From positions 248,001 to 312,000 of the forward strand of contig CAVUYB010000007.1 of NCBI GenBank assembly GCA_963745595.1: a stretch of 64,000 nt of DNA. The letters are read 5' to 3'. The notes beneath the pieces were generated by a model, which had not been told where the DNA came from, did not search any database, and was given only the letters and a program-made list of their open reading frames with translations. Position numbers and translations under genes: made by a program. Shown here piece by piece: positions 48,083 to 56,481 of the stretch. The stretch comes from DASZUK01 sp963745595 (GTDB lineage Bacteria > Actinomycetota > Acidimicrobiia > Acidimicrobiales > RAAP-2). Every line of letters starts with the position of its first letter. The stretch's first letter is position 1.

Positions 48083-49337
48083 ATGCACGACACCCTGATC
48101 GAGGACCTGATCGACGCGGAGGTCGTCCGCAAGGACTTCCCGCTGCTCGCCCGGGAGGTCCACGGCCGGCCGATCGTCTACCTCGACTCCGCGGCGACCT
48201 CCCTCCAGCCCCGGGCCGGTCCTGGCCGCGATGGAGCAGTACTACGAGACGACGCACGCCAACGTCCACCGCGGCGTCTACGCGACCGCCGAGGAGGCGA
48301 CGAACCGCTACGAGGCCGCCCGGGTGCTGGCCGGCCGGTTCATCGGCGCCCCCGACCCGGCCCGCGAGATCGTGTTCACGAAGAACACGACCGAGTCGCT
48401 GAACCTCGTCGCCCACTCGTGGGGGCGGACGAACCTGCGGGCCGGCGACGTGGTCCTGCTGACCGAGATGGAGCACCACGCCAACCTCGTCCCGTGGCTG
48501 CAGCTGGCCGACGAGCGCGGCATCGAGCTGCGGTACCTGCCGGTCGACGGCGACGGCCGGCTCGACCTGTCCGACCTCGACCGCCTGGTCGACGGGGTGA
48601 AGCTGGTCGGCGTCTCGGCCATGTCGAACGTGCTCGGGACGATCAACCCGCTGGCCCGGATCAGCGAGGCCGCGCACGCCGCCGGCGCGGTCGTCGTCGC
48701 CGACGGGGCCCAGTCCGTCCCCCACCTGCCGGTCGACGTCGCCGCGCTCGGGGTCGACTTCCTGGCGTTCTCGGCCCACAAGATGCTCGGACCGACCGGC
48801 ATCGGCGTCCTGTGGGGCCGGGCCGACCTGCTCGACGCCATGCCGCCGTTCCTCGGCGGCGGCGGGATGATCCTCGACGTCCGGCTCGACCGCTTCCTGC
48901 CGGCGGACAGCCCGCAGCGGTTCGAGGCCGGCACGCCACCGATCGCCGAGGCCATCGGCCTGGCCGCCGCCGTCGACTATCTCCAGGCCGTCGGGATGGA
49001 CCGCGTCCGGGCCCACGAGCAACGGCTCACCCGCTACGCGCTCGGCGCGCTGGCCGACCGGCTCGGCCCGGACTGCCGGGTCTTCGGCCCGCCGGCCGGT
49101 GACGACCGGGGCGGCGTGCTCTCGCTGGCCTTCCGGGACGTCCACGCCCACGACCTGGCCCAGGTGCTCGACCAGTTCGCGGTGTGCGTCCGGCCGGGCC
49201 ACCACTGTGCGAAGCCGCTCATGCGCAAGCTCGGCGTGCCGGCGACCGCCCGGGCGTCGTTCGGCCTCTACAACCGCGAGGACGACGTCGACGTCCTGAT
49301 CGAGGGATTGGCGGAAGCCGGTAGATTGTTCGGTTGA
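48083..49337 (+). CDS. sufS: Cysteine desulfurase SufS (one frameshift)
   Basis: 417 residues after removing one extra G near 48217 (GCCGGTCC where GCCGTCC fits). It frees sulfur from cysteine with PLP. Before the break: VRKDFPLLAREVHGRPIVYLDSAATS. After it: YYETTHANVHRGVY, the PLP-lysine region FSAHKMLGPTGIGVLWGR and catalytic cysteine RPGHHCAKPLM. The stop overlaps the sufU start (TGATG). Because suf genes are usually indispensable, the break is more likely an error than a real mutation. Confidence 0.92.
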
Positions 49338-49825
49338 TGCCGGACCTCGAAGAGCTCTACCGAGAGATCATTCTCGACCACTACCGCTCGCCGCGGAACC
49401 GCGGCGAGCTCGAGTCGCCGCCGGCCCACCGCGTCGAAGGGTTCAACCCGCTCTGCGGCGACGAGGTCGTCGTCACGCTGGCCGTCGACGACGGCCGGCT
49501 GGCCGACATCAAGATCGCCGGGTCCGGCTGCTCGATCAGCCAGTCGTCGGCCTCGCTCATGTCCGCCGCGGTCAAGGGCCAGCCGGTCGACGAGGTGCAT
49601 CGGCTGATCCACACGTTCAAATCGATGATGTCGATCCACGAGGCGTCACTCGACCGGGACGGCGACGGGGTCGGTGGCGACCCCGAGACGGTCGATCCGA
49701 CGAAGCTCGGCGAGCTCGCCGCGCTGCAGGGCGTCGTCAAGTTCCCGGTTCGCATCAAGTGCGCCACGCTGAGCTGGAACACGCTGGCCCAGGGTCTGGC
49801 CGAGCTGGAGACCGCGGCGAACTGA
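49337..49825 (+). CDS. sufU: SufU-type Fe-S cluster assembly protein
   Basis: 162 residues. FNPLCGDEV, GSGCSISQSSASLM and RIKCATLSWNTL hold the three cysteines that bind zinc and take over sulfur from SufS. The insertion characteristic of SufU relative to IscU lies between the second and third cysteines. It is translationally coupled to sufS. Confidence 0.92.
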   Translation: MPDLEELYREIILDHYRSPRNRGELESPPAHRVEGFNPLCGDEVVVTLAVDDGRLADIKIAGSGCSISQSSASLMSAAVKGQPVDEVHRLIHTFKSMMSIHEASLDRDGDGVGGDPETVDPTKLGELAALQGVVKFPVRIKCATLSWNTLAQGLAELETAAN

Positions 49826-49897
49826 GCACCGGCTGTCCCGACGGGACGGCTACCCGATCCCCGATCTGACCCGGCGAACCGAGCCGCCCAGTGGGGG

Positions 49898-49940
49898 CTA
49901 CTTCGGCGTGCCTACTTCGGCGTGCCCTACTTCGGCGTAC
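49898..49940. repeat. 14-15 bp tandem repeat at the 3' end of the LCP gene
   Basis: Three copies of CTACTTCGGCGTGC, with one extra base in the second. The LytR-CpsA-Psr stop codon lies at the edge of the third copy, so copy number would alter only the extreme C-terminus or downstream DNA. Confidence 0.8.
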
Positions 49941-51366
49941 AGGGCGCCGGGTCGTACGACGGCGTCGGGGTGGTCGTCGGCGTGGTCGACGCCGGCGCCG
50001 TCGTGGCGCCGCCCGAGCTCGGCGCGGCCGTGGTCGGCGTCACGGCCGGCGGCTGGGCGGACACCAGTGTCCGGTCCGGCGGCGGTGCCGACGGCGTCGT
50101 CAGCTCGCTGCCGAAGACGGAGACGAGCATCTGCTGGGCTGTCGGCTGGTTGACGAAGAGGACGTCGCCCCACGGTGTGACGAAGCCGTGTGTCATCGTC
50201 GGCAGCGTCAGCGTGGCGATGGCTGTCGGGTTGATGCTGTGGAAGGCCCCGGCCAGCCCGATCATGTCGTTCAGCGTGAGCTGGTCGTCGATCGTGACAC
50301 CCTGGGGGATCGACCCCAGGAAGGCGTTGAGCTGCAGCGGGTTGTACGACGACTTGGCCTTGTCGACGAGGGCGCGCAGGAACGCGTCCTGGCGCTTGAT
50401 CCGTCCGAAGTCACCGGTCGGGTCTGTGTGCCACTCGCCGTTCTCCTCGTACTGGAAGTGCCGGCTCCGGGCCACCTGGAGGGCCTCGGTCCCCGTCAGT
50501 AGCTGGCAGCCGGTGGTCGTGATGCTCAGGCCGGTCTCGTTGGTCCCGCCGTTTGTTGTCCGGGCCGGGTAGTTGAAGTTCAGGTAGACGCCGCCGAGGG
50601 CGTTGACCGCGCCCTTGAAGCCGCTGAAGTCGACCTGGACGACGTGGCTGATCGGGATGCCGAAGTTGGCCTCGACGGTCTGGACGAGCAGTGTCGGCCC
50701 GCTGTTGTACGCGGAGTTGATCCGGTTGAACTGGCCGAATGTTGTGACGTTCTTGCCGATCTGGGAGACGAGGGTGTCGCGGGGGATCGAGATGACCGTG
50801 ATCTGCTTCGTCGCCGGCGCGACGTGCCAGATCATCAGCACGTCGCTGCGCTGGCCCCCGACCTCGGTCGATGTGCCGTACTGGCTTGTGCCCTTCTTGT
50901 CCCCCACCCGCGTGTCCGACCCGATGACGAGCATGTTGAACGGCTGGCCTGTGACCTGCTGATGCTCGCTGGCCACGTGGATCTTGGGGATCTGGTCGTA
51001 GCGGTACCGGGCGTAGCCGTAGGCGCCACCGACCACGAGCCCGGCCAGGACGACGAGGGCGATGACGACGGTGAGGATCTTTCGGCGTCGGCTCCACCGG
51101 CGACGACCCCGGCCCGACCCGCCGTGGCGACCCCTCCCGGGACCTCGACCGCCGCCGCGGCCGCCACCGCCGCTGGCCTGGTCGATCTGGTCGCCGAGGG
51201 AGCGCAGGCCGCCCTCGTTGGGCACCGGCGGACCGGCCGGTGGAGCGGCCGCCGGGCCACCGATCTGGTCCCCGAGGGAGCGCAGCCCCGCCTCGTAGGA
51301 CGGGGTCTCCCGGCCGCGGCGCCCGGGCGGCCCGGACGCGCCGCCAGAGGGACGACTGGAGGACAT
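49927..51366 (-). CDS. LytR-CpsA-Psr (LCP) family cell-wall protein
   Basis: 479 residues. A disordered Gly/Pro/Arg-rich cytoplasmic region holds GLRSLGDQI twice. One membrane helix (ILTVVIALVVLAGLVVGGAYG, about 97-117) comes next, then the LCP domain: FNMLVIGSDTR, QRSDVLMIWHVAP, ISIPRDTLV, NRINSAYNSG and YLNFNYPA. The domain transfers polymers such as teichoic acid or arabinogalactan from lipid carriers to peptidoglycan. A Ser/Thr/Pro tail ends the protein. It lies downstream of sufC copy 2 in the same direction. Confidence 0.93.
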   Translation of the reverse strand: MSSSRPSGGASGPPGRRGRETPSYEAGLRSLGDQIGGPAAAPPAGPPVPNEGGLRSLGDQIDQASGGGGRGGGRGPGRGRHGGSGRGRRRWSRRRKILTVVIALVVLAGLVVGGAYGYARYRYDQIPKIHVASEHQQVTGQPFNMLVIGSDTRVGDKKGTSQYGTSTEVGGQRSDVLMIWHVAPATKQITVISIPRDTLVSQIGKNVTTFGQFNRINSAYNSGPTLLVQTVEANFGIPISHVVQVDFSGFKGAVNALGGVYLNFNYPARTTNGGTNETGLSITTTGCQLLTGTEALQVARSRHFQYEENGEWHTDPTGDFGRIKRQDAFLRALVDKAKSSYNPLQLNAFLGSIPQGVTIDDQLTLNDMIGLAGAFHSINPTAIATLTLPTMTHGFVTPWGDVLFVNQPTAQQMLVSVFGSELTTPSAPPPDRTLVSAQPPAVTPTTAAPSSGGATTAPASTTPTTTPTPSYDPAPCTPK

Positions 51367-51442
51367 GGCGTCCTACGGTAGCAACTGGCGCCCAATTCCC
51401 CGCGCCACCAGGGGCGATCTGTCAGGTGCCCGTAAGGTTGTC

Positions 51443-52206
51443 TCAGCCGGCGGCGTAGTGGACGTAGCCGGTCTGCTCGAGCTCCTCGGCCAGCTCGGGA
51501 CCGCCGGAGGCGACGAGCCGACCGGCGACGAGGACGTGGATGACGTCGGCCCGCAGCTCGACGAGCAGCCGGTGGAAGTGGGTGACCGCGAGGACGCCGA
51601 GCCCCCACTCGGTCGTCGCCTGCTCGATGCGGCGGGCCGACCGCGCCGAGGGCGTCGACGTCGAGGCCGGAGTCGATCTCGTCGAGCACGCAGAACGGTG
51701 GACGGAGCACGCCGAGCTGCAGCACCTCGTTGCGCTTGCGCTCGCCGCCGGACAGGTCGACGTTCAGCGGCCGCTCGAGGAAGCGCTCGTCGAAGCCGAT
51801 AGCGGACGCCTCGGCCCGGAGCCGGGCCCTGAGCTCGTCGGCGCCGGCGGGGTCGCCGAGGGTCCGGCCGGCGAAGGCCTCGGCCATCGTCGCCTCCAGC
51901 CGGACGCCGGGCACCTCGATCGGCTGCTGCAGGGCGAGGAAGAGCCCGGCTCGGGCCCGCTCCCAGGCCGGCCGGCCGACGAGCTCGACGCCGTCGAGCC
52001 GGATGCTGCCGCCGGTGACGACGGTCCCCGGCCGCCCCATGAGCGCGTGGGCCAGCGTGCTCTTGCCGGACCCGTTCGGCCCCATGACGACGTGGACCTC
52101 GCCGCCGCGGACCGTCAGGCTGACGCCGTGGACGACCGGGCGGCCGGCGACCTCGGCGTGGAGGTCCTCGATCTCGAGGACGTGGTCGTTCAGCGGTTCG
52201 GTTCAC
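51443..52206 (-). CDS. sufC: Fe-S cluster assembly ATPase SufC (copy 2, frameshifted)
   Basis: About 253 residues if one extra base near 51640, and probably one near 52195, are removed. GEVHVVMGPNGSGKSTLAHALMG, FLALQQPIEVPGV, VDLSGGERKRNEVLQLGVL and VLDEIDSGLDVDAL are SufC motifs. After the 51640 break the frame continues with RRIEQATTEWGLGVLAVTHF. Uncorrected, the in-frame start is unclear: GTG 52206 overlaps the Rieske stop but is in another frame, and CTG 52193 is the only in-frame candidate. It sits in a SufD-Rieske-SufC operon. Confidence 0.85.
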
Positions 52207-52520
52207 GGGAGCACCACCCCGACGTCGTCGCCGACGACGTCGACGTCGTAGACCGGCACCGACTTCGTCGCCGGCAGCGAGCACGGCTGGCCGGTGCGGA
52301 GGTCGAACGTGCTCCCGTGCCGCGCGCACTCCAGCTCGCACTCGTCCACCCAGACCTCCCCTTCGGCCAGCGAGAAGTCCTCGTGGCTGCACCGGTCGCC
52401 GATGGCGTAGAAGTCGTCGCCGATCCGTACGAGGGCGATGCGGACCGGCCCGACGTCGAAACGGCGGGCCTGCCCCGGCTCGAGCTCGTCCTTCCGGCAC
52501 AGCACGACGCGCTCACCCAT
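52203..52520 (-). CDS. Rieske 2Fe-2S ferredoxin-like protein
   Basis: 105 residues from ATG 52520, inside the last codons of sufD (8-base overlap). CSHEDF and CARHG give the two Cys-X-His / Cys-X2-His halves of a Rieske 2Fe-2S cluster; GDDFYAIGDRCSHED and ECARHGSTFDLRTGQP are typical of dioxygenase-type ferredoxins. Within suf loci such a protein could donate electrons to cluster assembly. It ends at the sufC-2 start. Confidence 0.93.
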   Translation of the reverse strand: MGERVVLCRKDELEPGQARRFDVGPVRIALVRIGDDFYAIGDRCSHEDFSLAEGEVWVDECELECARHGSTFDLRTGQPCSLPATKSVPVYDVDVVGDDVGVVLP

Positions 52521-53922
52521 CGGCCGGCACCTCCTCGGGCGGCCGGTCGTCCGGCGCGCTGGTGTCCGGCGCTCCGTCACCCGGCGCCAGGGCGTCGGCC
52601 AGGCGGAGCCCGACCTCCCGGCGAAGGCGGCCGACGACCGCGGGTACCGGCGAACGCTCGACGATGTCGTCGAAGAAGCCGAGGACGATGAGCCGCTCGG
52701 CCCGATCCGGGGCGATGCCCCGCGACTCGAGGTAGTAGCGCTGGTCCTCGTCGATCGGGCCGACGGTCGACGCGTGGCTGCAGCGGACGTCGTTCTCCTC
52801 GATGTCGAGGTTCGGCACCGAGTCGGCGTGGGCCCGCTCGTCGAGCACGAGGTTGTGGTTCGTCTGCAGCGCGACCGTGCGGACCGCGCCGCGGCGAACC
52901 CGGATCAGGCCGCTGTAGACCGACCGCGATTGGCCGGCGACCGCCCCCTGGCAGAGCAGGTCGCTCGTCGTGTGCGGCGCCGCGTGGTCCTGGAGCGTCC
53001 GCACGTCGTGCACCTGCTCGCCGGTGCCGAGGTAGGCCGATCGCAGCTCGGACCTCGCGCCCTGGCCGGCCGCGATGGCGTCGGTGCGGGACCGGTCGTA
53101 GGCCGCGCCGAGGCCGACGGTGAACGACCGCACGGTGGCGTCCCGGCCGGCCCGAGCGACCACCCGGCCGATGTGCCAGGCGCCGGTGCCGAGCACCTGC
53201 AGGCTGACGTACGCCAGGTTGGCGCCATCGTCGGCGGACAGCTCGACCACCGGCACGACGAGGGCCCGCTCCCGGCCGGGCGCGCCGGCGACGATCTCGA
53301 CGACGCCGGCTCGAGCCCGGTCGCCCACCCGGACCACCGTCCGGGGGAAGACGGCCGGCGCGGCCCCGTCGCCGGATGCGTCCGGACCGCACCAGTGGAC
53401 GACGACGATCGGCCGGTCGACGACGACACCGGACGGCACATCGATCGAGAGGACGCCGGGGAGGAAGGCGTCGTTCAGCCGGACGAGGGCGTCGCCGCCG
53501 GACAGGACCCGGCCGAGCACCTCGCCGGCCTCGCCCGAGCCTCCCGCACCGGCCGATCCGCCCAACCCGTCCGATCCGGCCGCCAGGTCGGCCACGACGA
53601 CCGACTCGGGTAGCTCGCCCCGGTCGATCGCCACCGGCCGGCCATTGTGGACGACGACCAGCGCGGCCCGCTCCGGCACGTCGGCGACGACGCCGTCGAC
53701 GAACGCCGTCGCCAGCAGGTCGTCGAGCCGGTCGTCGGCCGGCGGGACGGCCGGCCGGTACTCGTCGAGGTCGAGCTGGTCGACCGGCGAGTAGCGCCAG
53801 ACCTCTTCCTTCTCGGACGGGAGCGGCATCGCCGCGAAGTCCTCGAACGCCGCCGCCCGGCGACGACGGAGCCAGTCGGGTCCGGGCAGGCCGGAAGCGC
53901 CGTCGGCGGTGAACGTGTGCAG
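52513..53922 (-). CDS. sufD: Fe-S cluster assembly protein SufD
   Basis: About 469 residues if the frame is read from CTG 53922 (GAGAGG upstream). An ATG at 53829 would cut off HTFTADGAS...PGPDWLRRRRAAA, a region SufD proteins normally have. LPSEKEEVWRYSPVDQLDLD, LQTNHNLVLDERAHADSVPNL and RCSHASTVGPIDEDQRYYLESRG are typical SufB/SufD beta-helix and C-terminal motifs. It works with SufB and SufC in the scaffold complex. It is the first gene of the SufD-Rieske-SufC run. Confidence 0.9.
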   Translation of the reverse strand: MHTFTADGASGLPGPDWLRRRRAAAFEDFAAMPLPSEKEEVWRYSPVDQLDLDEYRPAVPPADDRLDDLLATAFVDGVVADVPERAALVVVHNGRPVAIDRGELPESVVVADLAAGSDGLGGSAGAGGSGEAGEVLGRVLSGGDALVRLNDAFLPGVLSIDVPSGVVVDRPIVVVHWCGPDASGDGAAPAVFPRTVVRVGDRARAGVVEIVAGAPGRERALVVPVVELSADDGANLAYVSLQVLGTGAWHIGRVVARAGRDATVRSFTVGLGAAYDRSRTDAIAAGQGARSELRSAYLGTGEQVHDVRTLQDHAAPHTTSDLLCQGAVAGQSRSVYSGLIRVRRGAVRTVALQTNHNLVLDERAHADSVPNLDIEENDVRCSHASTVGPIDEDQRYYLESRGIAPDRAERLIVLGFFDDIVERSPVPAVVGRLRREVGLRLADALAPGDGAPDTSAPDDRPPEEVPADG

Positions 53923-54029
53923 GACTGGACCTCTCCGATTCTGGCCGGGAGCGGGCGGAAACGCACCGCCACCGGCCGTTGACAGACGGCGGAGCCCTCG
54001 TCGGGCCCCACCGGTAGTCTACCCGGGGC

Positions 54030-54914
54030 ATGAGCGACCGCTTCTCGTCCGACGTGCTCTCGATCGACGTCGACGGCCACGTCGGCACCCTCTGGCTCGA
54101 CCGGCCGGCCGCCCGCAACGCCCTCGGCCCGGCGTTCTGGGCCGACCTGCCGCGGGCGATGGCCGAGCTGTCCGACGACGACCGGGTCCGGGCCGTCGTC
54201 GTCGCCGCCCGCGGGCCGCATTTCTCGGTCGGGCTCGACCTGAAGGCGATGGCCGGGCTGTTGTCCGGTGCTGGCGACGGCGACCCCTCCCCGTCCCCGG
54301 CGGCCTCATCCGAGGCCGCGCCGTCATCGTCGGCGCCATCTCCGGCGGCCAGGGCGCGAGCGACGCGGGCGACGGTCGTCCGGCTGCAAGCCGCGATCAC
54401 CGCAGTGGCCGACTGCCCGAAGCCGGTCGTCGCCGCGGTCCACGGCTACTGCATCGGCGGCGGCGTCGACCTGATCACCGCCTGCGACATCCGGCTGGCA
54501 TCGGCCGACGCGGTCTTCTCGGTGCGAGAAGCGAAGGTGGCGATCGTCGCCGACCTCGGCAGCCTCCAGCGGCTGCCGCGGATCGTCGGCGCCGGCCATG
54601 TCGCGGAGCTGGCGTTCACCGGCCAGGACGTCGACGCCGACCGGGCGCGGCGGATCGGCCTGGTCAACGACGTCGTCGGCGACGCCGACGCAGTGCTGGC
54701 GGCCGCCCGTTCGTTGGCCGCGGCGATCGCGGCCAACTCGCCCGTCGCCGTCCAGGGCACGAAGGCCGTGCTGGCCGCCAACGACGGCCGGACGGTGGCC
54801 GACGGGCTCGACTACGTCGCGACGTGGAACGCCGGGATGCTCGCTTCCGACGACCTGACGGAGGCGATGACCGCGTTCTTGGAGAAGCGCCCGCCGAAGT
54901 TCACCGGGCGGTAG
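54030..54914 (+). CDS. Crotonase family protein, delta(3,5)-delta(2,4)-dienoyl-CoA isomerase-like
   Basis: 294 residues. HFSVGLDLKAMAGLL and YCIGGGVDLITACDIRLAS form the acyl-CoA oxyanion hole. EAKVAIVADLGSLQRLPR, with Asp in place of the usual Glu, resembles ECH1-type dienoyl-CoA isomerases. An Ala/Ser/Pro-rich insertion of about 30 residues after the first motif is unusual. TAGTCT lies nine bases before the ATG. It probably acts in beta-oxidation of unsaturated acyl-CoAs. Confidence 0.87.
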   Translation: MSDRFSSDVLSIDVDGHVGTLWLDRPAARNALGPAFWADLPRAMAELSDDDRVRAVVVAARGPHFSVGLDLKAMAGLLSGAGDGDPSPSPAASSEAAPSSSAPSPAARARATRATVVRLQAAITAVADCPKPVVAAVHGYCIGGGVDLITACDIRLASADAVFSVREAKVAIVADLGSLQRLPRIVGAGHVAELAFTGQDVDADRARRIGLVNDVVGDADAVLAAARSLAAAIAANSPVAVQGTKAVLAANDGRTVADGLDYVATWNAGMLASDDLTEAMTAFLEKRPPKFTGR

Positions 54915-54947
54915 GACTGGACGGTCGGTAGCGCCGGCCGGTGGCGG

Positions 54948-55295
54948 TCAGCGCCGTCGACGCCACCACTTCCGGCCGCCGCCCTGCTCCTTCTCCCGCT
55001 TGGCGTCCTCGGCGCGGGCTTCGGCCAGGGCTTCGGGGGCGACGGCGTTGATGATCTCCTCGGCGTGACCGAGGACTTCGGCCATCTCGTCGGCCGGCAC
55101 GTCCGGCTCGTCCTCGATGGCCGGCTCGACCAGGCTGCCGTGGACCCAGCCGGCGTCGGCCAGCCGGGGCTCGAAGGCCGGGCAGTCCGTCGGGCACCGC
55201 CACGGCGCCTCCGGGGCGAGGTCGAGGAGGCAGAAGCGAGCGACCTCGCCGGACGCGTACGTCCGGCTCTGGAAGTGCTTGCACTCCTCCCTCAT
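54948..55295 (-). CDS. Small cysteine-rich putative metal-binding protein
   Basis: About 115 residues from ATG 55295 (GGAG eight bases upstream). EECKHFQSRTY, RFCLLDLAPEAPWRCP and TDCPAFEPRLAD place four cysteines and a histidine in its first 45 residues, as in a small zinc- or Fe-S-binding protein. The tail is acidic, then basic. The family is unnamed. It lies between sufB and sufD, so a link to cluster biology is possible but unproven. Confidence 0.7.
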   Translation of the reverse strand: MREECKHFQSRTYASGEVARFCLLDLAPEAPWRCPTDCPAFEPRLADAGWVHGSLVEPAIEDEPDVPADEMAEVLGHAEEIINAVAPEALAEARAEDAKREKEQGGGRKWWRRRR

Positions 55296-55412
55296 CGGCA
55301 CTGCTCCATCGTGCCACTCCCGGCGGCGCCCGTCAGCCCCCCCGGGACCGGTTCGTGGGACGGCACCGCTGAGACCGTGGGACGACGCCGCTGGCGCCTC
55401 TAACGTTGGGCG

Positions 55413-56423
55413 ATGGTCGGAGAGGGGCGTCGGTGGGCTCCTTGGACCCCGGCCGCGATCGTCGGCTCAGCGGCGACGGCGTGCGTCGTCGCGGTGCCGC
55501 TCGTCATCGGGATCGGCGTCGGCCACGACGCCGCCGGCACGATCGTCACGCTGGGCGCCTACCTCTGGACCATCGGTCACCTGACGGCCGCGCGCCCGGT
55601 CGGCGTCCGGGTCTCAGCGGTCACGGCGATGCTGCTCGGCGTGGCCGGGGCGACGGGGGCGCTGGCCGGCGGCCATCTCTGGCTGCTGGTCGTCCTCGTC
55701 GTCGTCTGGGCAGCCGCCCAGGCGGTCGCCGACACCGCCGCGACCGTCCTGCGGGTGCCGGTGGGGATGGCCGCCCTCGGTTTCCTCCTCTCGGCCATGA
55801 TCGGCGGGGGCACCGCCGGATCGGCCGGGTGGCGGGGACTGCTCTTCCTCGGCGGCGCGGCGTGGGCGGCCCTGTGGGAGCTGGCCCGCCACCCGCCGTG
55901 GCGGTCGTCGGGCGGGAGCCGTGACCTCGGCCTGGCCGAGTGCCGGGCCGCGCTGGGCCGTTCCCGGCGTTTTGCCGTCCTCCTGGCCGTGCCGACCGCG
56001 CTCGCCGCCGGCGTCGCCGGCGTGTTCGAGATCTCGCACGGCGCGTGGATGGCCACGACGGTCCTCCGGGTCATGCGACCGGAAGCGTCGGCGACGGTGG
56101 CCCGCAGCGGCCGGCGGATCGTCGGGACCTCGGCGGGAGCGCTGATCGCCGCCGTGCTCCTCGGCACCGAGCGCCACGAGCTGACGGCGGTGATCGTGCT
56201 CGTCGTCTGCCTGTCGGCGATGCAGCTGGTCGGCCCGGTGCGCTACGGGTTCTACACGTTCTTCCTGACCCTGATCGCCCTGGAGCTCGGATCGGTCGGC
56301 CAGGCCGCCAGCTGGCATCTCGCCCTGGTTCGGGTGGCCCTGACCCTGGCCGGAGCCGCGCTGGCCGTCACGAGCGGCTTCCTCTACGACCGCGTCTCGG
56401 CGGCCCGGAAGGGCAGAGCCTGA
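55413..56423 (+). CDS. FUSC-like integral membrane protein
   Basis: 336 residues with about ten hydrophobic segments in two halves. SHGAWMATTVLRVMRP followed by RSGRRIVGTSAGALIAAVLL is the pattern of FUSC/aromatic-acid exporter-type proteins. TAACGT (55401-55406) ends six bases before the ATG: leaderless type. It is convergent with sufB. The substrate is unknown. Confidence 0.78.
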   Translation: MVGEGRRWAPWTPAAIVGSAATACVVAVPLVIGIGVGHDAAGTIVTLGAYLWTIGHLTAARPVGVRVSAVTAMLLGVAGATGALAGGHLWLLVVLVVVWAAAQAVADTAATVLRVPVGMAALGFLLSAMIGGGTAGSAGWRGLLFLGGAAWAALWELARHPPWRSSGGSRDLGLAECRAALGRSRRFAVLLAVPTALAAGVAGVFEISHGAWMATTVLRVMRPEASATVARSGRRIVGTSAGALIAAVLLGTERHELTAVIVLVVCLSAMQLVGPVRYGFYTFFLTLIALELGSVGQAASWHLALVRVALTLAGAALAVTSGFLYDRVSAARKGRA

Positions 56424-56481
56424 ACGGGCGACGACGGCGTCCGGCGGGACCCCCCGGGAGCCTCCCGGGGCCGACCGGCGG

